In this document: positions 1-10,594 of the stretch, in pieces | Layout of the letters: each line of letters starts with the position of its first letter | How positions within the stretch are numbered: position 1 is the stretch's first letter | Source: Bartonella sp. TP | GTDB taxonomy: Bacteria > Pseudomonadota > Alphaproteobacteria > Rhizobiales > Rhizobiaceae | Length of the DNA stretch: 64,000 nt | Direction of reading: 5' to 3' | NCBI RefSeq assembly: GCF_030406085.1 | Contig: NZ_CP129002.1 | Location: 434,001-498,000, forward strand | Program-made: the position numbers and the translations under genes | Notes under the pieces: generated by a model | Database searches by the model: none | What the model was told of the DNA's origin: nothing | What the model saw: the letters and a program-made list of their open reading frames with translations, nothing else

Positions 1-1
1 G

Positions 2-292
2 GCAGTAATTAGCGGCAGTTTAGCCTGCGACAAAGCCATACGCAGCGACAATGTAGCTATGGTATTGCACAGAATTGATGCTGCGGAAGATGGCATAAAT
101 AAAATTACTCAAGCCATACATTCCCTGGGTCCAGAAAAAAAAGCAACGATCAAACAATACATTATTTTTAACGAAAATGAATTAAGTACGGCCTTTGGTG
201 AGCGTAATGCTGTGCACATCGCTGTGCTAAAACACCCTATGGCAAAAAATATATTAAACACTATAGATAAATTGCATATTTATCGTGAATGA
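2..292 (+). CDS. C-terminal part of YlxR/DUF448-L7Ae-type RNA-binding protein (5' end outside window)
   Basis: The frame is open from base 2 and ends at the TAA before infB, so the gene begins left of the window. The visible 96 residues look like an L7Ae-type domain: a hydrophobic beta-strand start (AVISGSLACDKAI), a central helix-rich part, and FGERNAVHIAVLKHPMA near the end. In alphaproteobacteria a DUF448 (YlxR) protein carrying a C-terminal L7Ae-like domain sits between nusA and infB, which is this position. The role is presumed RNA binding linked to ribosome or transcription functions. An ATG at 59 lies inside the domain and is not the start. The call rests on position and fold resemblance, so the exact function is open. 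Confidence 0.75.
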   Translation, partial: AVISGSLACDKAIRSDNVAMVLHRIDAAEDGINKITQAIHSLGPEKKATIKQYIIFNENELSTAFGERNAVHIAVLKHPMAKNILNTIDKLHIYRE

Positions 293-300
293 TTTATAAT
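272..300 (+). promoter_or_regulatory. Candidate sigma70 promoter for infB inside the end of the upstream gene
   Basis: TTGCAT at 272-277 and a perfect TATAAT at 295-300 are separated by exactly 17 bp. The predicted start, about 307, lies 27 bp before the infB ATG. It would let infB and the genes after it be transcribed independently of the nusA-ylxR operon. The -35 matches only in TTG. Confidence 0.45.
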
Positions 301-333
301 TAATAGTTTAGAGCTCTAAGAAGCGGAGAAGAA

Positions 334-2850
334 ATGACTGATAATAGCGATAATACACCGGGCAAAAAAACGCTTACTTTAAAGCGCAATGTATCTGACT
401 CTTTGACGACAAAACCTAGCTTTAATGTAAAAGGACGCAAAGAAATCATTATAGAAACCAAGCGCCGCAAAGTTGCACGCCCAGGCGAAGCTACGTTTAC
501 AACTTTTCAAACTAAGCCAAAGCCACGCGTGGCTTCTCGCTCTAGCTCGCCAACTTCCACAAATAGCAGAAATGATATGGCTGATAAAAAGCTGTCTAAT
601 TCAGAAATGGAAGCTAGATTACAAGCTTTAGAAAATGCTAAAATAGCAGACCAAGAGCGATTATTGCGCGAAAAAGAATTGGCAGCAGAGCGTGCGGCTA
701 TGCTTAAAAAACAAGCCGAGGAACAAGCCGCAGCACCAGCAACAGAAGTTGCTGCTGTCGCAAAAACTCGACCAGTTAATAATAAGCCAGCACCTACCAT
801 TATCGAAGAGCCGCCAGCAAAGGCTAATGTTAAAGCTCGTACAGCAGAAAAAGATAAAAGATTTACTCCAGACGAAGAATATAATGCTAAAACCACGAAA
901 CGCGATGGCGTCCCGGCAAAAACTGAATTGCGGCCAACGAAAGGCGAACCAGAGCGTAGGCGCGGAAAACTAACGCTAACCAATGCCTTAAATAATGACG
1001 AAGGCGAAGTGCGCAGCCGCTCCATTGCGTCTATGCGCCGGCGGCAGGAAAAAATGCGTAGAGCGCAAACGCAAGAAGTTCGTGAAAAAATTTCTAGAGA
1101 AGTTATCTTGCCAGAAACCATCAGCCTGCAAGAATTAGCCCAACGTATGGCTGAGCGGTCTGTCGATGTTATCAAATATTTGATGAGCCAAGGGCAAATG
1201 CTAAAACCAGCAGACGTAGTAGACGCCGATACCGCACAGATAATTGCAGAAGAATTTGGACATACGGTAAAGCGTGTAGCAGAATCTGATATAGAAGAGG
1301 GCTTTTTCGATGTTGAAGACAACATAGAAAACATGAAATCACGCCCACCAATTGTAACGATTATGGGCCATGTAGACCATGGTAAAACTTCTCTACTAGA
1401 TGCCATACGCAAAACCAATATAACGGCAAAAGAAGCTGGTGGCATAACCCAACATATTGGCGCCTATCAAATTCAACATAATGGGCAAAAAATAACTTTT
1501 ATTGACACCCCAGGCCACGCGGCCTTTACCGCCATGCGCGCGCGCGGTGCACAAGCTACAGACATTGCAATCTTAGTGGTAGCGGCCGATGACAGCGTAA
1601 TGCCGCAAACAATTGAATCAATAAACCATGCTAAAGCTGCTGGCGTTCCAATAATAGTGGCCATAAATAAAATCGACAAACCAGCCGCCGACGTCCAAAA
1701 AGTACGTACAGCTTTGTTGCAGCATGGGGTTTTTGTCGAATCAATGGGCGGCGAAACTTTAGATGTTGAAGTCTCGGCAAAAACAGGCAAAAACCTATCA
1801 AATCTGCTCGACGCTATTTTATTACAAGCTGAACTATTAAATTTACAAGCTGAAGAAGATCGCACAGCAGAGGGCTTGGTTATTGAAGCAGAGCTAGACC
1901 GAGGTAGAGGCGCAGTAGCCACTGTGTTGGTACGCAAAGGTACCTTAAAATTGGGTGATATAATAGTTGCTGGCGATGAATGGGGAAGGGTGAGAGCTTT
2001 GATAAATGATCAAGGCAAGCATGTAAGTAGCGCACCCCCTTCCCTACCCGTAGAAATACTTGGCATGCAAAACACTCCTCAGGCTGGTGATAAATTTGCC
2101 GTAGTAGGCAATGAATCGCAAGCCCGGGAAATTGCCGAATATCGTCGACGTATCTCGCGCGAAAAAATGGTGGCAAAACAAGCTGGCATGCGCGGTTCAC
2201 TAGAGCAAATGATGAATCAATTACAAACAACCGATCTAAAAGAATTTGCCTTATTAATAAAAGGCGATGTACAAGGCTCTATAGAAGCTATTATTACAGC
2301 TTTGGAAAAATTAGGTAACAACGAAGTTAGAGCGCGTATAATTCATTCCGGTGTGGGGGCAATAACACAAAGCGATGTATTATTAGCAGAAGCTTCAGCT
2401 GCAGTAATCCTTGGCTTTAATGTCCGAGCAAATGCACAAGCACGCGAAACAGCAAAACAACATGGCATTGAATTGCGTTATTACAATATCATTTATAATC
2501 TAGTAGATGATATCAAAGCAGCAATGTCTGGAATGCTATCGCCTGAGCGCCGTGAAACTTTCCTTGGTAATGCAGAAATTCTTGAAACTTTCTATATTAG
2601 CAAAATTGGTAAAGTTGCCGGCTGTCGTGTCACAGAAGGCAAAATAGAAAAAGGCGCTTTTGTCAGACTAATTCGCGATAATGTAGTAATACACGAAGGC
2701 AAACTAAAAACGCTAAAGCGATTTAAAGATGAAGTCTCAGAAGTTTTTAGCGGCCAAGAATGCGGTATGGCCTTTGAAAATTACGATGATATACGCACTG
2801 GCGATGTCATAGAAGCTTTCAGGCTTGAACATATCTCACGTAGTCTATAG
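334..2850 (+). CDS. infB: Translation initiation factor IF-2
   Basis: IF-2 is the GTPase that places initiator fMet-tRNA on the 30S subunit and promotes 50S joining. The 838-residue protein has a charged Ala/Lys/Glu/Arg-rich N-terminal region of about 330 residues, including the IF2-associated segment [12 protein letters not shown] near residue 45. The G domain follows: G1 GHVDHGKT at about 345, G3 DTPGHAAF, G4 NKID. Domains II, III and the tRNA-binding C-terminal domain complete it, and the length is normal for the family. ATG 334 has GGAGA about 8 bp upstream. It is followed after 11 bp by rbfA and belongs to the classical nusA-infB-rbfA-truB-rpsO-pnp operon. Confidence 0.98.
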   Translation: MTDNSDNTPGKKTLTLKRNVSDSLTTKPSFNVKGRKEIIIETKRRKVARPGEATFTTFQTKPKPRVASRSSSPTSTNSRNDMADKKLSNSEMEARLQALENAKIADQERLLREKELAAERAAMLKKQAEEQAAAPATEVAAVAKTRPVNNKPAPTIIEEPPAKANVKARTAEKDKRFTPDEEYNAKTTKRDGVPAKTELRPTKGEPERRRGKLTLTNALNNDEGEVRSRSIASMRRRQEKMRRAQTQEVREKISREVILPETISLQELAQRMAERSVDVIKYLMSQGQMLKPADVVDADTAQIIAEEFGHTVKRVAESDIEEGFFDVEDNIENMKSRPPIVTIMGHVDHGKTSLLDAIRKTNITAKEAGGITQHIGAYQIQHNGQKITFIDTPGHAAFTAMRARGAQATDIAILVVAADDSVMPQTIESINHAKAAGVPIIVAINKIDKPAADVQKVRTALLQHGVFVESMGGETLDVEVSAKTGKNLSNLLDAILLQAELLNLQAEEDRTAEGLVIEAELDRGRGAVATVLVRKGTLKLGDIIVAGDEWGRVRALINDQGKHVSSAPPSLPVEILGMQNTPQAGDKFAVVGNESQAREIAEYRRRISREKMVAKQAGMRGSLEQMMNQLQTTDLKEFALLIKGDVQGSIEAIITALEKLGNNEVRARIIHSGVGAITQSDVLLAEASAAVILGFNVRANAQARETAKQHGIELRYYNIIYNLVDDIKAAMSGMLSPERRETFLGNAEILETFYISKIGKVAGCRVTEGKIEKGAFVRLIRDNVVIHEGKLKTLKRFKDEVSEVFSGQECGMAFENYDDIRTGDVIEAFRLEHISRSL

Positions 2851-2861
2851 CGAGTTACTAT

Positions 2862-3239
2862 ATGGGTAAGACAGAGCTTTCTCCCCGCCAGCTTAGGGTG
2901 GGAGAAAAAATAAAACATATTTTAGCTGAATTCTTACTGCGGCATAAAATCGTTGACCTAGCACTTGAGAATAAGTTTATAACTTTAAGCGAAGTACGCA
3001 TGAGCCCAGACTTAAAAATTGCTACCTGTTATTTTACCGTTTTTGGCGAGTCAGATCCGCAGCCAATACAAGCGGCACTAAATCGCCATGCCCGCTACAT
3101 AAAAGGCAGCTGCTCTAAAGAATTACGGCATATGAAATATATACCTGATTTGCGCTTTCGTTATGACACTAGCTTTGACAATTTTAGTAAGATTGACAAG
3201 CTTTTAAATTCAGATGTTGTTAGACGCGATTCTGAATAA
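2862..3239 (+). CDS. rbfA: Ribosome-binding factor A
   Basis: RbfA is a small KH-fold protein that binds the 30S subunit and helps the 5' end of 16S rRNA mature, especially in the cold. The 125-residue product begins with the family pattern LSPRQLRVGEKIKHILAEFL. It contains VRMSPDLKIATCYFTVFG, the conserved strand-turn-strand, and ends with RFRYDTSFDNFSKIDKLL. It starts 11 bp after infB and is followed by truB with a 2-bp gap, so co-translation is likely. Confidence 0.95.
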   Translation: MGKTELSPRQLRVGEKIKHILAEFLLRHKIVDLALENKFITLSEVRMSPDLKIATCYFTVFGESDPQPIQAALNRHARYIKGSCSKELRHMKYIPDLRFRYDTSFDNFSKIDKLLNSDVVRRDSE

Positions 3240-3241
3240 TA

Positions 3242-4135
3242 ATGCAAAAAAAATCGCGCCAAATAACGGGTTGGATTAACCTAGATAAACCATATGGCAT
3301 GAGCTCTAGCCAAGCAGTTGCAAAAGTAAAATATTTGCTACAAGCTGCCAAGGCAGGCCATGCAGGCACATTAGACCCACTAGCAACCGGAATGTTACCA
3401 ATAGCACTAGGCGAAGCTACAAAGCTTATTCCATATATCATGGCAGATAAAAAATATTATAGCTTTCAAATAAGCTGGGGCGAAGAGCGCAATACGGACG
3501 ATTTAGAAGGCGCAGTTATTAATAGCACAGACAAAAAGCCAAAAGAAAACGAAATTTTATCTATATTGCCTGCTTATATTGGTGAAATTTTACAGACACC
3601 TCCACAATTTTCTGCAATAAAATGCAATGGACAACGAGCATATGACTTGGCGCGCCGGGGTAAAACTGTCGATATCGCAGCCCGCAAAGTTATGATTGAA
3701 GAAATCAAGCTGATCTCACATGATGCAGATAATAATAAGTCTAATTTTAGTATAATTTGCGGCAAGGGAACGTATATTCGCTCCTTAGGCCGCGATATAG
3801 GCCGAGCGCTTAATTGTTACGGCTATATTTCTAAATTGCGCCGCACAAAAGTGCAACCATTTGATGAAAATAGCATGATAGAATTATCAGAGCTTAGCTT
3901 GCTAGCACAGCCAGATAGCTGCTTAATAAATAATACAGCATTATTAACAGCTTATAGCCGATACGAAATAAGCCAAGAGCAAGCAGAAGCAGTTAAACAA
4001 GGGCAAAAAATTATTTTACCCCATGTAACGCAAATGATAAAACCCACTGCGTGTCTAATTTATCAGAACCAATTACTTTCAATAGGCAATATAGAAAGTA
4101 ATATTTTTTGCCCAAAGCGAGTTTTTAAAAGCTAA
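3242..4135 (+). CDS. truB: tRNA pseudouridine(55) synthase TruB
   Basis: TruB converts U55 in the T-loop of nearly all tRNAs to pseudouridine. The catalytic-aspartate motif GHAGTLDPLATGMLP is at about residues 39-53, preceded by the start motif GWINLDKPYGMSS. The later motifs KKYYSFQISWG, TPPQFSAIKCNGQRAYDLAR and GTYIRSLGRDIG are all present. At 297 residues it is a normal length for an alphaproteobacterial TruB with a short C-terminal extension. It starts 2 bp after rbfA. Confidence 0.97.
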   Translation: MQKKSRQITGWINLDKPYGMSSSQAVAKVKYLLQAAKAGHAGTLDPLATGMLPIALGEATKLIPYIMADKKYYSFQISWGEERNTDDLEGAVINSTDKKPKENEILSILPAYIGEILQTPPQFSAIKCNGQRAYDLARRGKTVDIAARKVMIEEIKLISHDADNNKSNFSIICGKGTYIRSLGRDIGRALNCYGYISKLRRTKVQPFDENSMIELSELSLLAQPDSCLINNTALLTAYSRYEISQEQAEAVKQGQKIILPHVTQMIKPTACLIYQNQLLSIGNIESNIFCPKRVFKS

Positions 4136-4163
4136 ACATATCGCTAGTATTTTATTTTTTTTC

Positions 4164-4172
4164 TGCTATAAT
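4164..4172 (+). promoter_or_regulatory. Extended -10 element before rpsO
   Basis: TGCTATAAT is an exact match to the extended -10 consensus (TGn plus TATAAT). It lies 71 bp upstream of the rpsO start, in the truB-rpsO gap. No convincing -35 is seen 17 bp upstream, which fits an extended -10 promoter. The same motif occurs before other genes in this window. Confidence 0.55.
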
Positions 4173-4243
4173 CACAATTTACTATAAAACCTATGCTGGG
4201 CGACATCCTGGCATTTGGTAATTTATCTAAAAGGAATATACAG

Positions 4244-4513
4244 ATGTCGATTACATTAGAAAAAAAACAAGAAATAATCAAAGAATTTGCTAGAGGCCAG
4301 AATGACACTGGTTCAGCAGAGATACAAATCGCGATCTTATCGCACCGGATTAATAATCTAACCGAACATTTTAAAACTCACAAAAAAGATAATCACTCGC
4401 GCCGTGGCTTATTAAAATTAGTTTCACAACGCCGTAGATTACTAGACTATCTAAAAAATTCACACAAAGCACGCTACCAAGACATAATACAAAAATTAAG
4501 TCTACGTCGCTAA
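4244..4513 (+). CDS. rpsO: 30S ribosomal protein S15
   Basis: S15 binds the central domain of 16S rRNA early in 30S assembly and forms an intersubunit bridge. The 89-residue protein has the family landmarks [21 protein letters not shown], shown here as overlapping short pieces ([19 protein letters not shown]), plus [23 protein letters not shown] 4244 is chosen because it gives the exact family length and follows AAGGAA by 8 bp. The in-frame ATG at 4193 would add 17 non-conserved residues. It is followed by a hairpin and then pnp, as in many proteobacteria. Confidence 0.97.
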   Translation: MSITLEKKQEIIKEFARGQNDTGSAEIQIAILSHRINNLTEHFKTHKKDNHSRRGLLKLVSQRRRLLDYLKNSHKARYQDIIQKLSLRR

Positions 4514-4535
4514 AACTGATAAACCATAAGCTTAA

Positions 4536-4560
4536 AAGGCGGGAATTTATAGCCCGCCTT
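4536..4560 (+). terminator. Hairpin between rpsO and pnp
   Basis: An 8-bp perfect stem (AAGGCGGG / CCCGCCTT) closes a 9-nt loop 22 bp after the rpsO stop. Only a weak T-rich tail follows (CAATTCATT). It is probably a partial terminator or an RNA-processing/stability hairpin separating rpsO from pnp. Confidence 0.6.
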
Positions 4561-4661
4561 CAATTCATTAACGACAGGAATCAATAATGAAGCAGGATTG
4601 TTAATTATTTAAGAAAAAGTAATTAATTGTCTTGCTCATTATACAAAATTGAGGAACAATT

Positions 4662-6848
4662 ATGTTTAACACACACAAAGTAGAGCTAGACTGGGGCGGG
4701 CAAAAGCTTACCTTGGAAACTGGCACAATAGCACGCCAAGCAGACGGCGCGATCTTGGCCACTTATGGCGAAACAAAAGTATTAGCTACAGTAGTCTCAG
4801 CACGCGAGGCAGTAACAGGACAGAGCTTCTTTCCGCTAACCGTAAATTACCAAGAAAAAACCTATTCAGCAGGTAGAATACCGGGTGGCTATTTTAAACG
4901 AGAAGGTAGACCAAGCGAAAATGAAACTTTGGTTTCACGTTTAATAGATCGCCCTATTCGTCCACTTTTTCCAGAGGGCTATAAAAACGATACGCAAATA
5001 ATCGCTACTGTTTTACAGCATGACGGTGAAACTAACCCAGATATTTTATCTATAATCGCTTCTTCTGCGGCTTTAATTATTTCTGGCGTACCCTTTATCG
5101 GGGTTGTTGGCGGTGCCCGCGTAGGTTATATTAATAATAAATATGTGCTAAATCCAACTATCAGCCAATTAGAAAACTCTATGCTTGACCTCGTAGTAGC
5201 AGGAACAAGTGAAGCCGTATTAATGGTAGAATCGGAAGCGCAAGAGCTAGATGAAGCGACAATGCTGGGTGCAGTAATGTTTGGCCATGAGCAGTTTCAA
5301 CCAGTTATAAATGCGATTATAGAATTAGCTGAAAAAGCGGCTAAGGATCCCCGCGATTTTCAACTAAAAGAGTATAAAGAATTAAAAGACAAAATTGCCA
5401 AAATCGCTACAGCCGAGCTAACACAAGCGTATAAAATAACTGATAAGCAGCAGCGCTATCTTGCTATAGATACAGCCAAAGAAGCACTTATGGAAAATTG
5501 CAAGGCAGATATAGAGGAAGGTCTGTATAGCACAGAAAATTTCAATGATGCTTTCAAAAAACTCCAAGCCTCTATAGTACGCAGCAATATTTTAGAAAAA
5601 GAAATTCGTATAGACGGACGTAGCCTAACAGATATACGTAACATTGATACGCAGATCGGCATTTTGCCGCGTACACACGGCTCAGCTTTGTTCACACGTG
5701 GTGAAACACAGGCCCTTGTTGTAGCAACTTTAGGCACCACAGAAGACGAGCAATATATTGATAATCTCACAGGATTACATAAAGAAACCTTTATGTTGCA
5801 TTATAATTTTCCACCATTCTCTGTTGGAGAAACTGGACGCATAGGCTCTCCTGGAAGGCGGGAGATTGGCCATGGCAAATTAGCTTGGCGGGCCATACAT
5901 CCAGTACTACCAGCACGTGATGAATTTCCTTATACCATACGTGCTGTTTCTGAAATTACAGAATCAAACGGCTCTTCCTCTATGGCAACTGTATGCGGTA
6001 CTTCCTTAGCGCTAATGGATGCAGGAGTACCATTAAAAAGCCCGGTAGCAGGTATTGCAATGGGGCTAATAAAAGAAGGTGACAAATTTGCTGTATTATC
6101 GGATATTTTAGGCGATGAGGATCATCTAGGCGATATGGATTTTAAAGTAGCAGGAACAGAAAAGGGTATAACCTCACTGCAAATGGACATTAAAATTGAC
6201 GGTATTACCAAAGAAATAATGCAACAAGCATTAGAGCAAGCAAAAGCTGCACGCTTCCATATACTAGGCGAAATGGGCAAAACTATCACTAATGCTAGAC
6301 AAGAATTGGGCGAATTTGCTCCCCGCATTGAAACTATGCAAATACCAACAGACAAAATTCGTGATGTTATAGGTACAGGCGGTAAAGTAATACGTGAAAT
6401 CGTAGAACAAACAGGCGCCAAGATAAATATCGAAGATGACGGTACAGTAAAAATAGCAGCTCCAGATGCAAAAACTATTGCTGCAGCACGTGAGTGGATC
6501 CACTCTATAGTTGCCGAACCAGAAACTGGCATGCTTTACCAAGGCACGGTAGTAAAAACGGCTGATTTTGGTGCTTTTGTAAATTTCTTTGGCAATAAAG
6601 ATGGTTTGGTCCATATTTCCCAATTGGCAAACGATCGGGTTGAAAAAACCACAGACATAGTCAAAGAAGGCGACAAGGTTTGGGTAAAACTTATAGGTTT
6701 TGACGATCGTGGTAAAATTCGTTTGTCGATGAAAGTAGTAGACCAAATTACTGGCATGGAACTTAGCCAAGCTGGTAGTGAAAGAGACGAAGACAATAGA
6801 AAAGATAGACCACAAAAAAGGCGCCCACGTAGAAAAGACAACGAATAA
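4662..6848 (+). CDS. pnp: Polyribonucleotide nucleotidyltransferase (PNPase)
   Basis: PNPase degrades RNA 3' to 5' by phosphorolysis and can add tails. The 728-residue protein shows two RNase PH-like domains (first with [20 protein letters not shown], second with [18 protein letters not shown]). A helical linker lies between them. A KH domain ([12 protein letters not shown], about residue 567) and an S1 domain ([17 protein letters not shown]) follow, with a basic/acidic tail rich in Arg, Lys and Asp. Domain order and length match the family. ATG 4662 has GAGGA 8 bp upstream. The rsmC-like gene begins 12 bp later. Confidence 0.98.
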   Translation: MFNTHKVELDWGGQKLTLETGTIARQADGAILATYGETKVLATVVSAREAVTGQSFFPLTVNYQEKTYSAGRIPGGYFKREGRPSENETLVSRLIDRPIRPLFPEGYKNDTQIIATVLQHDGETNPDILSIIASSAALIISGVPFIGVVGGARVGYINNKYVLNPTISQLENSMLDLVVAGTSEAVLMVESEAQELDEATMLGAVMFGHEQFQPVINAIIELAEKAAKDPRDFQLKEYKELKDKIAKIATAELTQAYKITDKQQRYLAIDTAKEALMENCKADIEEGLYSTENFNDAFKKLQASIVRSNILEKEIRIDGRSLTDIRNIDTQIGILPRTHGSALFTRGETQALVVATLGTTEDEQYIDNLTGLHKETFMLHYNFPPFSVGETGRIGSPGRREIGHGKLAWRAIHPVLPARDEFPYTIRAVSEITESNGSSSMATVCGTSLALMDAGVPLKSPVAGIAMGLIKEGDKFAVLSDILGDEDHLGDMDFKVAGTEKGITSLQMDIKIDGITKEIMQQALEQAKAARFHILGEMGKTITNARQELGEFAPRIETMQIPTDKIRDVIGTGGKVIREIVEQTGAKINIEDDGTVKIAAPDAKTIAAAREWIHSIVAEPETGMLYQGTVVKTADFGAFVNFFGNKDGLVHISQLANDRVEKTTDIVKEGDKVWVKLIGFDDRGKIRLSMKVVDQITGMELSQAGSERDEDNRKDRPQKRRPRRKDNE

Positions 6849-6860
6849 TAATTTCGCCAC

Positions 6861-7880
6861 ATGAGCCTATATTTAGACCATGTGCCGCAATATTCAGAGT
6901 TAATCAACAAGCAAAGCAGAATCTTAGCCTTAGGATTAAAGGGAGCGGAGCTACCGCTACGCCCCCTTCTTTGCTGCATACAAGCATGGCGCCCCAGCTA
7001 TCTGAATTTACTTTCGCAAAATATCGAAACCTATGCTAGCTCACAGGCAATTAATTCAAGAAAATTTGAATCTGGGTTATTAGCTTTAAGCAAGCATAAA
7101 GCTTTTGATAAAAATAGCTTTTTATATCTGCTAAAAAAGGTACAAGCTGAAGGTACCATAATAATCACTGGTCCAAAAGAGTTGGGCGCTGAATCTATGC
7201 ATAGATGGGTAAAGCAACATTTTACCATAATAGCTAAATACGCTAAACGACACCATATAAGCTTTATAATAAAAAATAGCCCTATACCTCCATTTAAAGC
7301 TGAGCAGTTTTATAGCTCGGCCCTTACCGTCGCAACAGATTATAAAACACAGCCAGGCATGTTTTCTCATGGCAAGGTAGATATTGGCTCACAGATTTTA
7401 AGCGACGTTATTAAACAACACTCAACTTTAATATTTTCTAAAACTATAAGCAATATAGCAGATTTTGGCGCCGGTTGGGGCTATCTAGCTCTAACAACGG
7501 CCAAATTAACTAATAACATTAAAAATATTACTTTATACGAGGCCGACTACAATGCCCTTGCGGCTGCAGAAGAAACTATTAAAACTCAAAAGCTCAACAT
7601 CGGGTTTAACTTTCAGTGGTTAGACCTCGTTCAAGAAGAAGTAAATGAAAATTACGATTTGATAATCTCCAACCCGCCTTTTCATGAAGGACGCCATGCT
7701 GACGCAACCTTAGGACAGGCGTTTATACAAAAAGCTGCCAAACATACAAAACCAAAGGGAAAATTACTTATAGTGGCAAATCAGCACCTGCCCTATGAAA
7801 AAATATTGCAGCAAAACTATACAAGTTTCACATGTTTAGCTATTCGCCGGGGCTTTAAAATATTATACGCTACAAAATAA
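6861..7880 (+). CDS. RsmC-like class I SAM-dependent RNA methyltransferase
   Basis: The 339-residue protein carries a C-terminal methyltransferase domain with motif I DFGAGWGYLAL (about residue 200). The catalytic SNPPFHEG motif is typical of the MTS (PF05175) guanine-N2 rRNA methyltransferases RsmC and RlmG. TQPGMFSHGKVDIGSQIL before motif I is also RsmC-like. The N-terminal half is a poorly conserved duplicated domain, as in RsmC. It probably methylates a 16S or 23S rRNA guanine; which one cannot be told from sequence. A methyltransferase in this slot between pnp and fabI is usual in rhizobia. It converges with fabI, 21 bp away. Confidence 0.85.
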   Translation: MSLYLDHVPQYSELINKQSRILALGLKGAELPLRPLLCCIQAWRPSYLNLLSQNIETYASSQAINSRKFESGLLALSKHKAFDKNSFLYLLKKVQAEGTIIITGPKELGAESMHRWVKQHFTIIAKYAKRHHISFIIKNSPIPPFKAEQFYSSALTVATDYKTQPGMFSHGKVDIGSQILSDVIKQHSTLIFSKTISNIADFGAGWGYLALTTAKLTNNIKNITLYEADYNALAAAEETIKTQKLNIGFNFQWLDLVQEEVNENYDLIISNPPFHEGRHADATLGQAFIQKAAKHTKPKGKLLIVANQHLPYEKILQQNYTSFTCLAIRRGFKILYATK

Positions 7881-7901
7881 AAACAACAAATTTTATTATT
7901 G

Positions 7902-8717
7902 CTAATTCTGCGATTCGTCGGCCTGATTCAGTTCTTCTATAGTGGGCATTGACATAATATTATAGCCAGAATCAACATAATGGATTTCGCCAGTAACACC
8001 CGAAGCCATGTCGCTTAGCAAATATAGCGCGGAATTTCCTATTTCTTCTATATCAACAGTACGACGCAAAGGATTTGTGCGTTTTTGATAAGAAAAAATA
8101 GCCCGAGCAGAAGAAATGCCATTACCAGCTAAAGTACGAATAGGCCCAGCAGAAATAGCATTAACTCTTATATTTTCAGGCCCTAAGTCAGCCGCTATAT
8201 AGCGCACCATAGTTTCTAATGCGGCCTTAGCAACGCCCATGACATTATAGTTTGGCACTACTTGTCGTGAGGCGCCGTAGGTAAGAGTCAATAAACTGCC
8301 GCCATCTTTCATTAATTTAGCTGCTTTTTGGGCGATTTGTGTAAAAGAATAAGCCGAAATAATCATAGTACGACTAAAATTGCTTTTCGTAGTAGCGTCT
8401 ATATATCGCCCCTTCAATTCTGCCTTGTCAGAAAAACCTATTGCATGAACGACAAAATCTAACTTGCCCCATTTTTTTTCTATTACCGCAAAAAGCTCCT
8501 CTATATCTTCATCACTTTCTACATCACATTTTAAAACCAAGTCAGCGCCCACACTTTGTGCTAGCGGCCCCACTCTTTTGGCAAAAGCTTCACTTTGATA
8601 AGTAAAGGCCAGCTGCGCTCCCTCAGAAGCCAAAGCCTGCGCTATGCCCCAAGCAATCGAATGATCGTTTGCCACCCCTAGAATCAAGCCACATTTACCG
8701 GCCATTAAAGCTGTCAT
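7902..8717 (-). CDS. fabI: Enoyl-[acyl-carrier-protein] reductase (NADH) FabI
   Basis: FabI performs the last reduction of the fatty-acid elongation cycle. The 271-residue SDR protein has the divergent nucleotide-binding motif GVANDHSIAWGIA. The FabI-type active site is YNVMGVAKAALE, with Tyr and Lys spaced as in FabI. The C-terminal segment TGEIHYVDSGYNIM is also typical. Order on this strand is fabA, fabB, fabI, the alphaproteobacterial unsaturated-fatty-acid operon. A 34-bp gap separates it from fabB. A second in-frame ATG four codons in is possible. Confidence 0.96.
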   Translation of the reverse strand: MTALMAGKCGLILGVANDHSIAWGIAQALASEGAQLAFTYQSEAFAKRVGPLAQSVGADLVLKCDVESDEDIEELFAVIEKKWGKLDFVVHAIGFSDKAELKGRYIDATTKSNFSRTMIISAYSFTQIAQKAAKLMKDGGSLLTLTYGASRQVVPNYNVMGVAKAALETMVRYIAADLGPENIRVNAISAGPIRTLAGNGISSARAIFSYQKRTNPLRRTVDIEEIGNSALYLLSDMASGVTGEIHYVDSGYNIMSMPTIEELNQADESQN

Positions 8718-8751
8718 ATTTCGCCTGCCTCACCCTATTCTTAAGCTAATT

Positions 8752-9975
8752 TTATTGACAATTTTTGAATACCAAACTAGCATTCGTACCGCCAAACCCA
8801 AAAGTATTCGATAATATTATATTCAACGCTTGATTATCTAAACGCTCTTGCACAATCGGCATATCAACAAACTCTGACCCTAAATTACTAATATGTGCGC
8901 TTTTACATATAAAGTTATTTTGCATCATTAATAAACTATAGATCGCCTCATGCACCCCCGCCGCTCCAAGCGCATGGCCGCTTAGCGATTTAGTAGCAGA
9001 AATAAGTGGGCACCCGGCAGATTTATCCCCAAATATACGCCTAATTGCATCTATTTCTGGCGGATCCCCCACAGGTGTTGAAGTTGCATGCGGATTAATA
9101 TAATCCACTTTTTCTTTAACCTGTGCTAAGGCCAAACGCATGCAGCGCTCCGCTCCTTCACCAGAAGGTGCTACCATATCGTGCCCGTCTGACGTTGCAC
9201 CATAGCCTATTATTTCAGCATAAATCTTAGCACCCCTAGCTTTGGCCAGCTCAAATTCTTCTAGCACTAAAACACCAGCACCACCAGCTATTACAAACCC
9301 ATCGCGATCTGCATCATAAGCCCGAGAGGCGATTTGCGGCGTATCATTATATTTACTCGACATCGCTCCCATAGCGTCAAATAAAGCAGACAGCGTCCAA
9401 TCTAAATCTTCACACCCTCCAGCAAACATGCGGTCTTGCTTGCCATATTGAATCATTTCATAAGCATTGCCTATACAATGATTGGAAGTTGCACAAGCAG
9501 AAGATATAGAATAATTCACCCCTTTTATTTTAAAAAAAGTTGCCATAGTTGCTGAAGCCGTAGAGCTCATGGCCTTTGGCACCGCAAAGGGGCCAATACG
9601 TTTTGGCGTCTTGCTTTGCGCAAGCAAAGCGCTTTCAAATATAGTTCGGGTAGAGCTACCACCAGAACCCATAATAACACCTGTACGATCGTTCGATACT
9701 TCGTCTGGCTCTAACTGAGCGTCTTGAATAGCACGGTCAAAAGCTATATGATTCCAAGCAGTACCACGGCCATGAAAACGCATAGCTCTTCTATCCACCA
9801 ATGCATCTATATCAATATTTGGCATAGCGTAGACTTGGGAGCGAAAGCCCATGTCTTTGTATTCTTGAGCAAAGCTTATACCAGATTTTGCCTCATATAA
9901 ACTAGCTGTAACTTCTTGACTATCATTGCCCAATGGCGAAACAATCCCCATTCCTGTGATAACTACACGGCGCAT
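8752..9975 (-). CDS. fabB: 3-oxoacyl-ACP synthase I (KAS I) FabB
   Basis: FabB condenses malonyl-ACP with acyl-ACP and is required to elongate unsaturated intermediates made by FabA. The 407-residue thiolase-fold protein has the nucleophile motif SISSACATSNHC and both catalytic histidine motifs, NPHATSTPVGDPPE and SLSGHALGAAG. The C-terminal NTFGFGGTNASLVF is characteristic. ATG 9975 follows AGGAG closely. Directly downstream of fabA (17-bp gap), it is almost certainly co-transcribed with it. Confidence 0.97.
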   Translation of the reverse strand: MRRVVITGMGIVSPLGNDSQEVTASLYEAKSGISFAQEYKDMGFRSQVYAMPNIDIDALVDRRAMRFHGRGTAWNHIAFDRAIQDAQLEPDEVSNDRTGVIMGSGGSSTRTIFESALLAQSKTPKRIGPFAVPKAMSSTASATMATFFKIKGVNYSISSACATSNHCIGNAYEMIQYGKQDRMFAGGCEDLDWTLSALFDAMGAMSSKYNDTPQIASRAYDADRDGFVIAGGAGVLVLEEFELAKARGAKIYAEIIGYGATSDGHDMVAPSGEGAERCMRLALAQVKEKVDYINPHATSTPVGDPPEIDAIRRIFGDKSAGCPLISATKSLSGHALGAAGVHEAIYSLLMMQNNFICKSAHISNLGSEFVDMPIVQERLDNQALNIILSNTFGFGGTNASLVFKNCQ

Positions 9976-9992
9976 ATGACTCTCCTTATCTA

Positions 9993-10502
9993 TTACGCAT
10001 TCTGGAACAAAGCCACACGTAAATCTTTTGCTCTATAAATTACCTCTCCATCCGCTTTTACAATGCCGTCTGCTACGCCCAACACCAATTTACCGCGCAT
10101 AACTCGCTTAAAGTCAATCTCATACTCTACCAGCTTTGTAGCCGGAGTTACCATGCCTGTAAATTTTACCTCTCCTGTAGAGATCGCCCGGCCTTTGCCG
10201 CTTTCTCCAAGCCAGCCCAAATAGAAACCTGTTAGCTGCCACAGCGCATCTAAGCCTAAGCAACCAGGCATAACTGGGTCACCCAAAAAATGGCATTTGA
10301 AAAACCAAGCTTCAGGGTTAATATCAAAGCTAGCTCGGATCATACCTTTGCCGTGCTCGCCTCCGTCAATTCGTATATCATGAATACGGCTAACCATTAG
10401 CATAGGCGGGGCTGGCAGCTGCGCGTTGCCCGGGCCAAACATTTCACCCCTGGCACAGCTTAACAGCTCTTCGAAACTATAGCTAGACTTTTGTATGGTC
10501 AT
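9993..10502 (-). CDS. fabA: 3-hydroxyacyl-ACP dehydratase/isomerase FabA
   Basis: FabA dehydrates 3-hydroxydecanoyl-ACP and isomerises the trans-2 to the cis-3 enoyl product, the branch point to unsaturated fatty acids. The hot-dog active site is visible as [24 protein letters not shown], given here as [11 protein letters not shown] with the downstream helix aspartate in LGLDALWQL. Two ATGs are adjacent. 10502 is preferred because GGAG lies 5 bp upstream, against only 2 bp for the ATG at 10505. Length, 169 residues, is typical. An Irr-type regulator gene often found upstream of fabA in rhizobia is not present here. Confidence 0.96.
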   Translation of the reverse strand: MTIQKSSYSFEELLSCARGEMFGPGNAQLPAPPMLMVSRIHDIRIDGGEHGKGMIRASFDINPEAWFFKCHFLGDPVMPGCLGLDALWQLTGFYLGWLGESGKGRAISTGEVKFTGMVTPATKLVEYEIDFKRVMRGKLVLGVADGIVKADGEVIYRAKDLRVALFQNA

Positions 10503-10594
10503 CATTTCTCCATTATAATTTAATAGTAGCTCTATAATAGCTAGATTATTTATTTTTTCAATAACAAACTAGTAGCGAATATACTATCTAGCCG

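Noticed and set aside
507-1445. A 312-codon open frame antisense to infB
   Set aside because: It mirrors the low-complexity IF-2 N-terminal region, and infB is certain.
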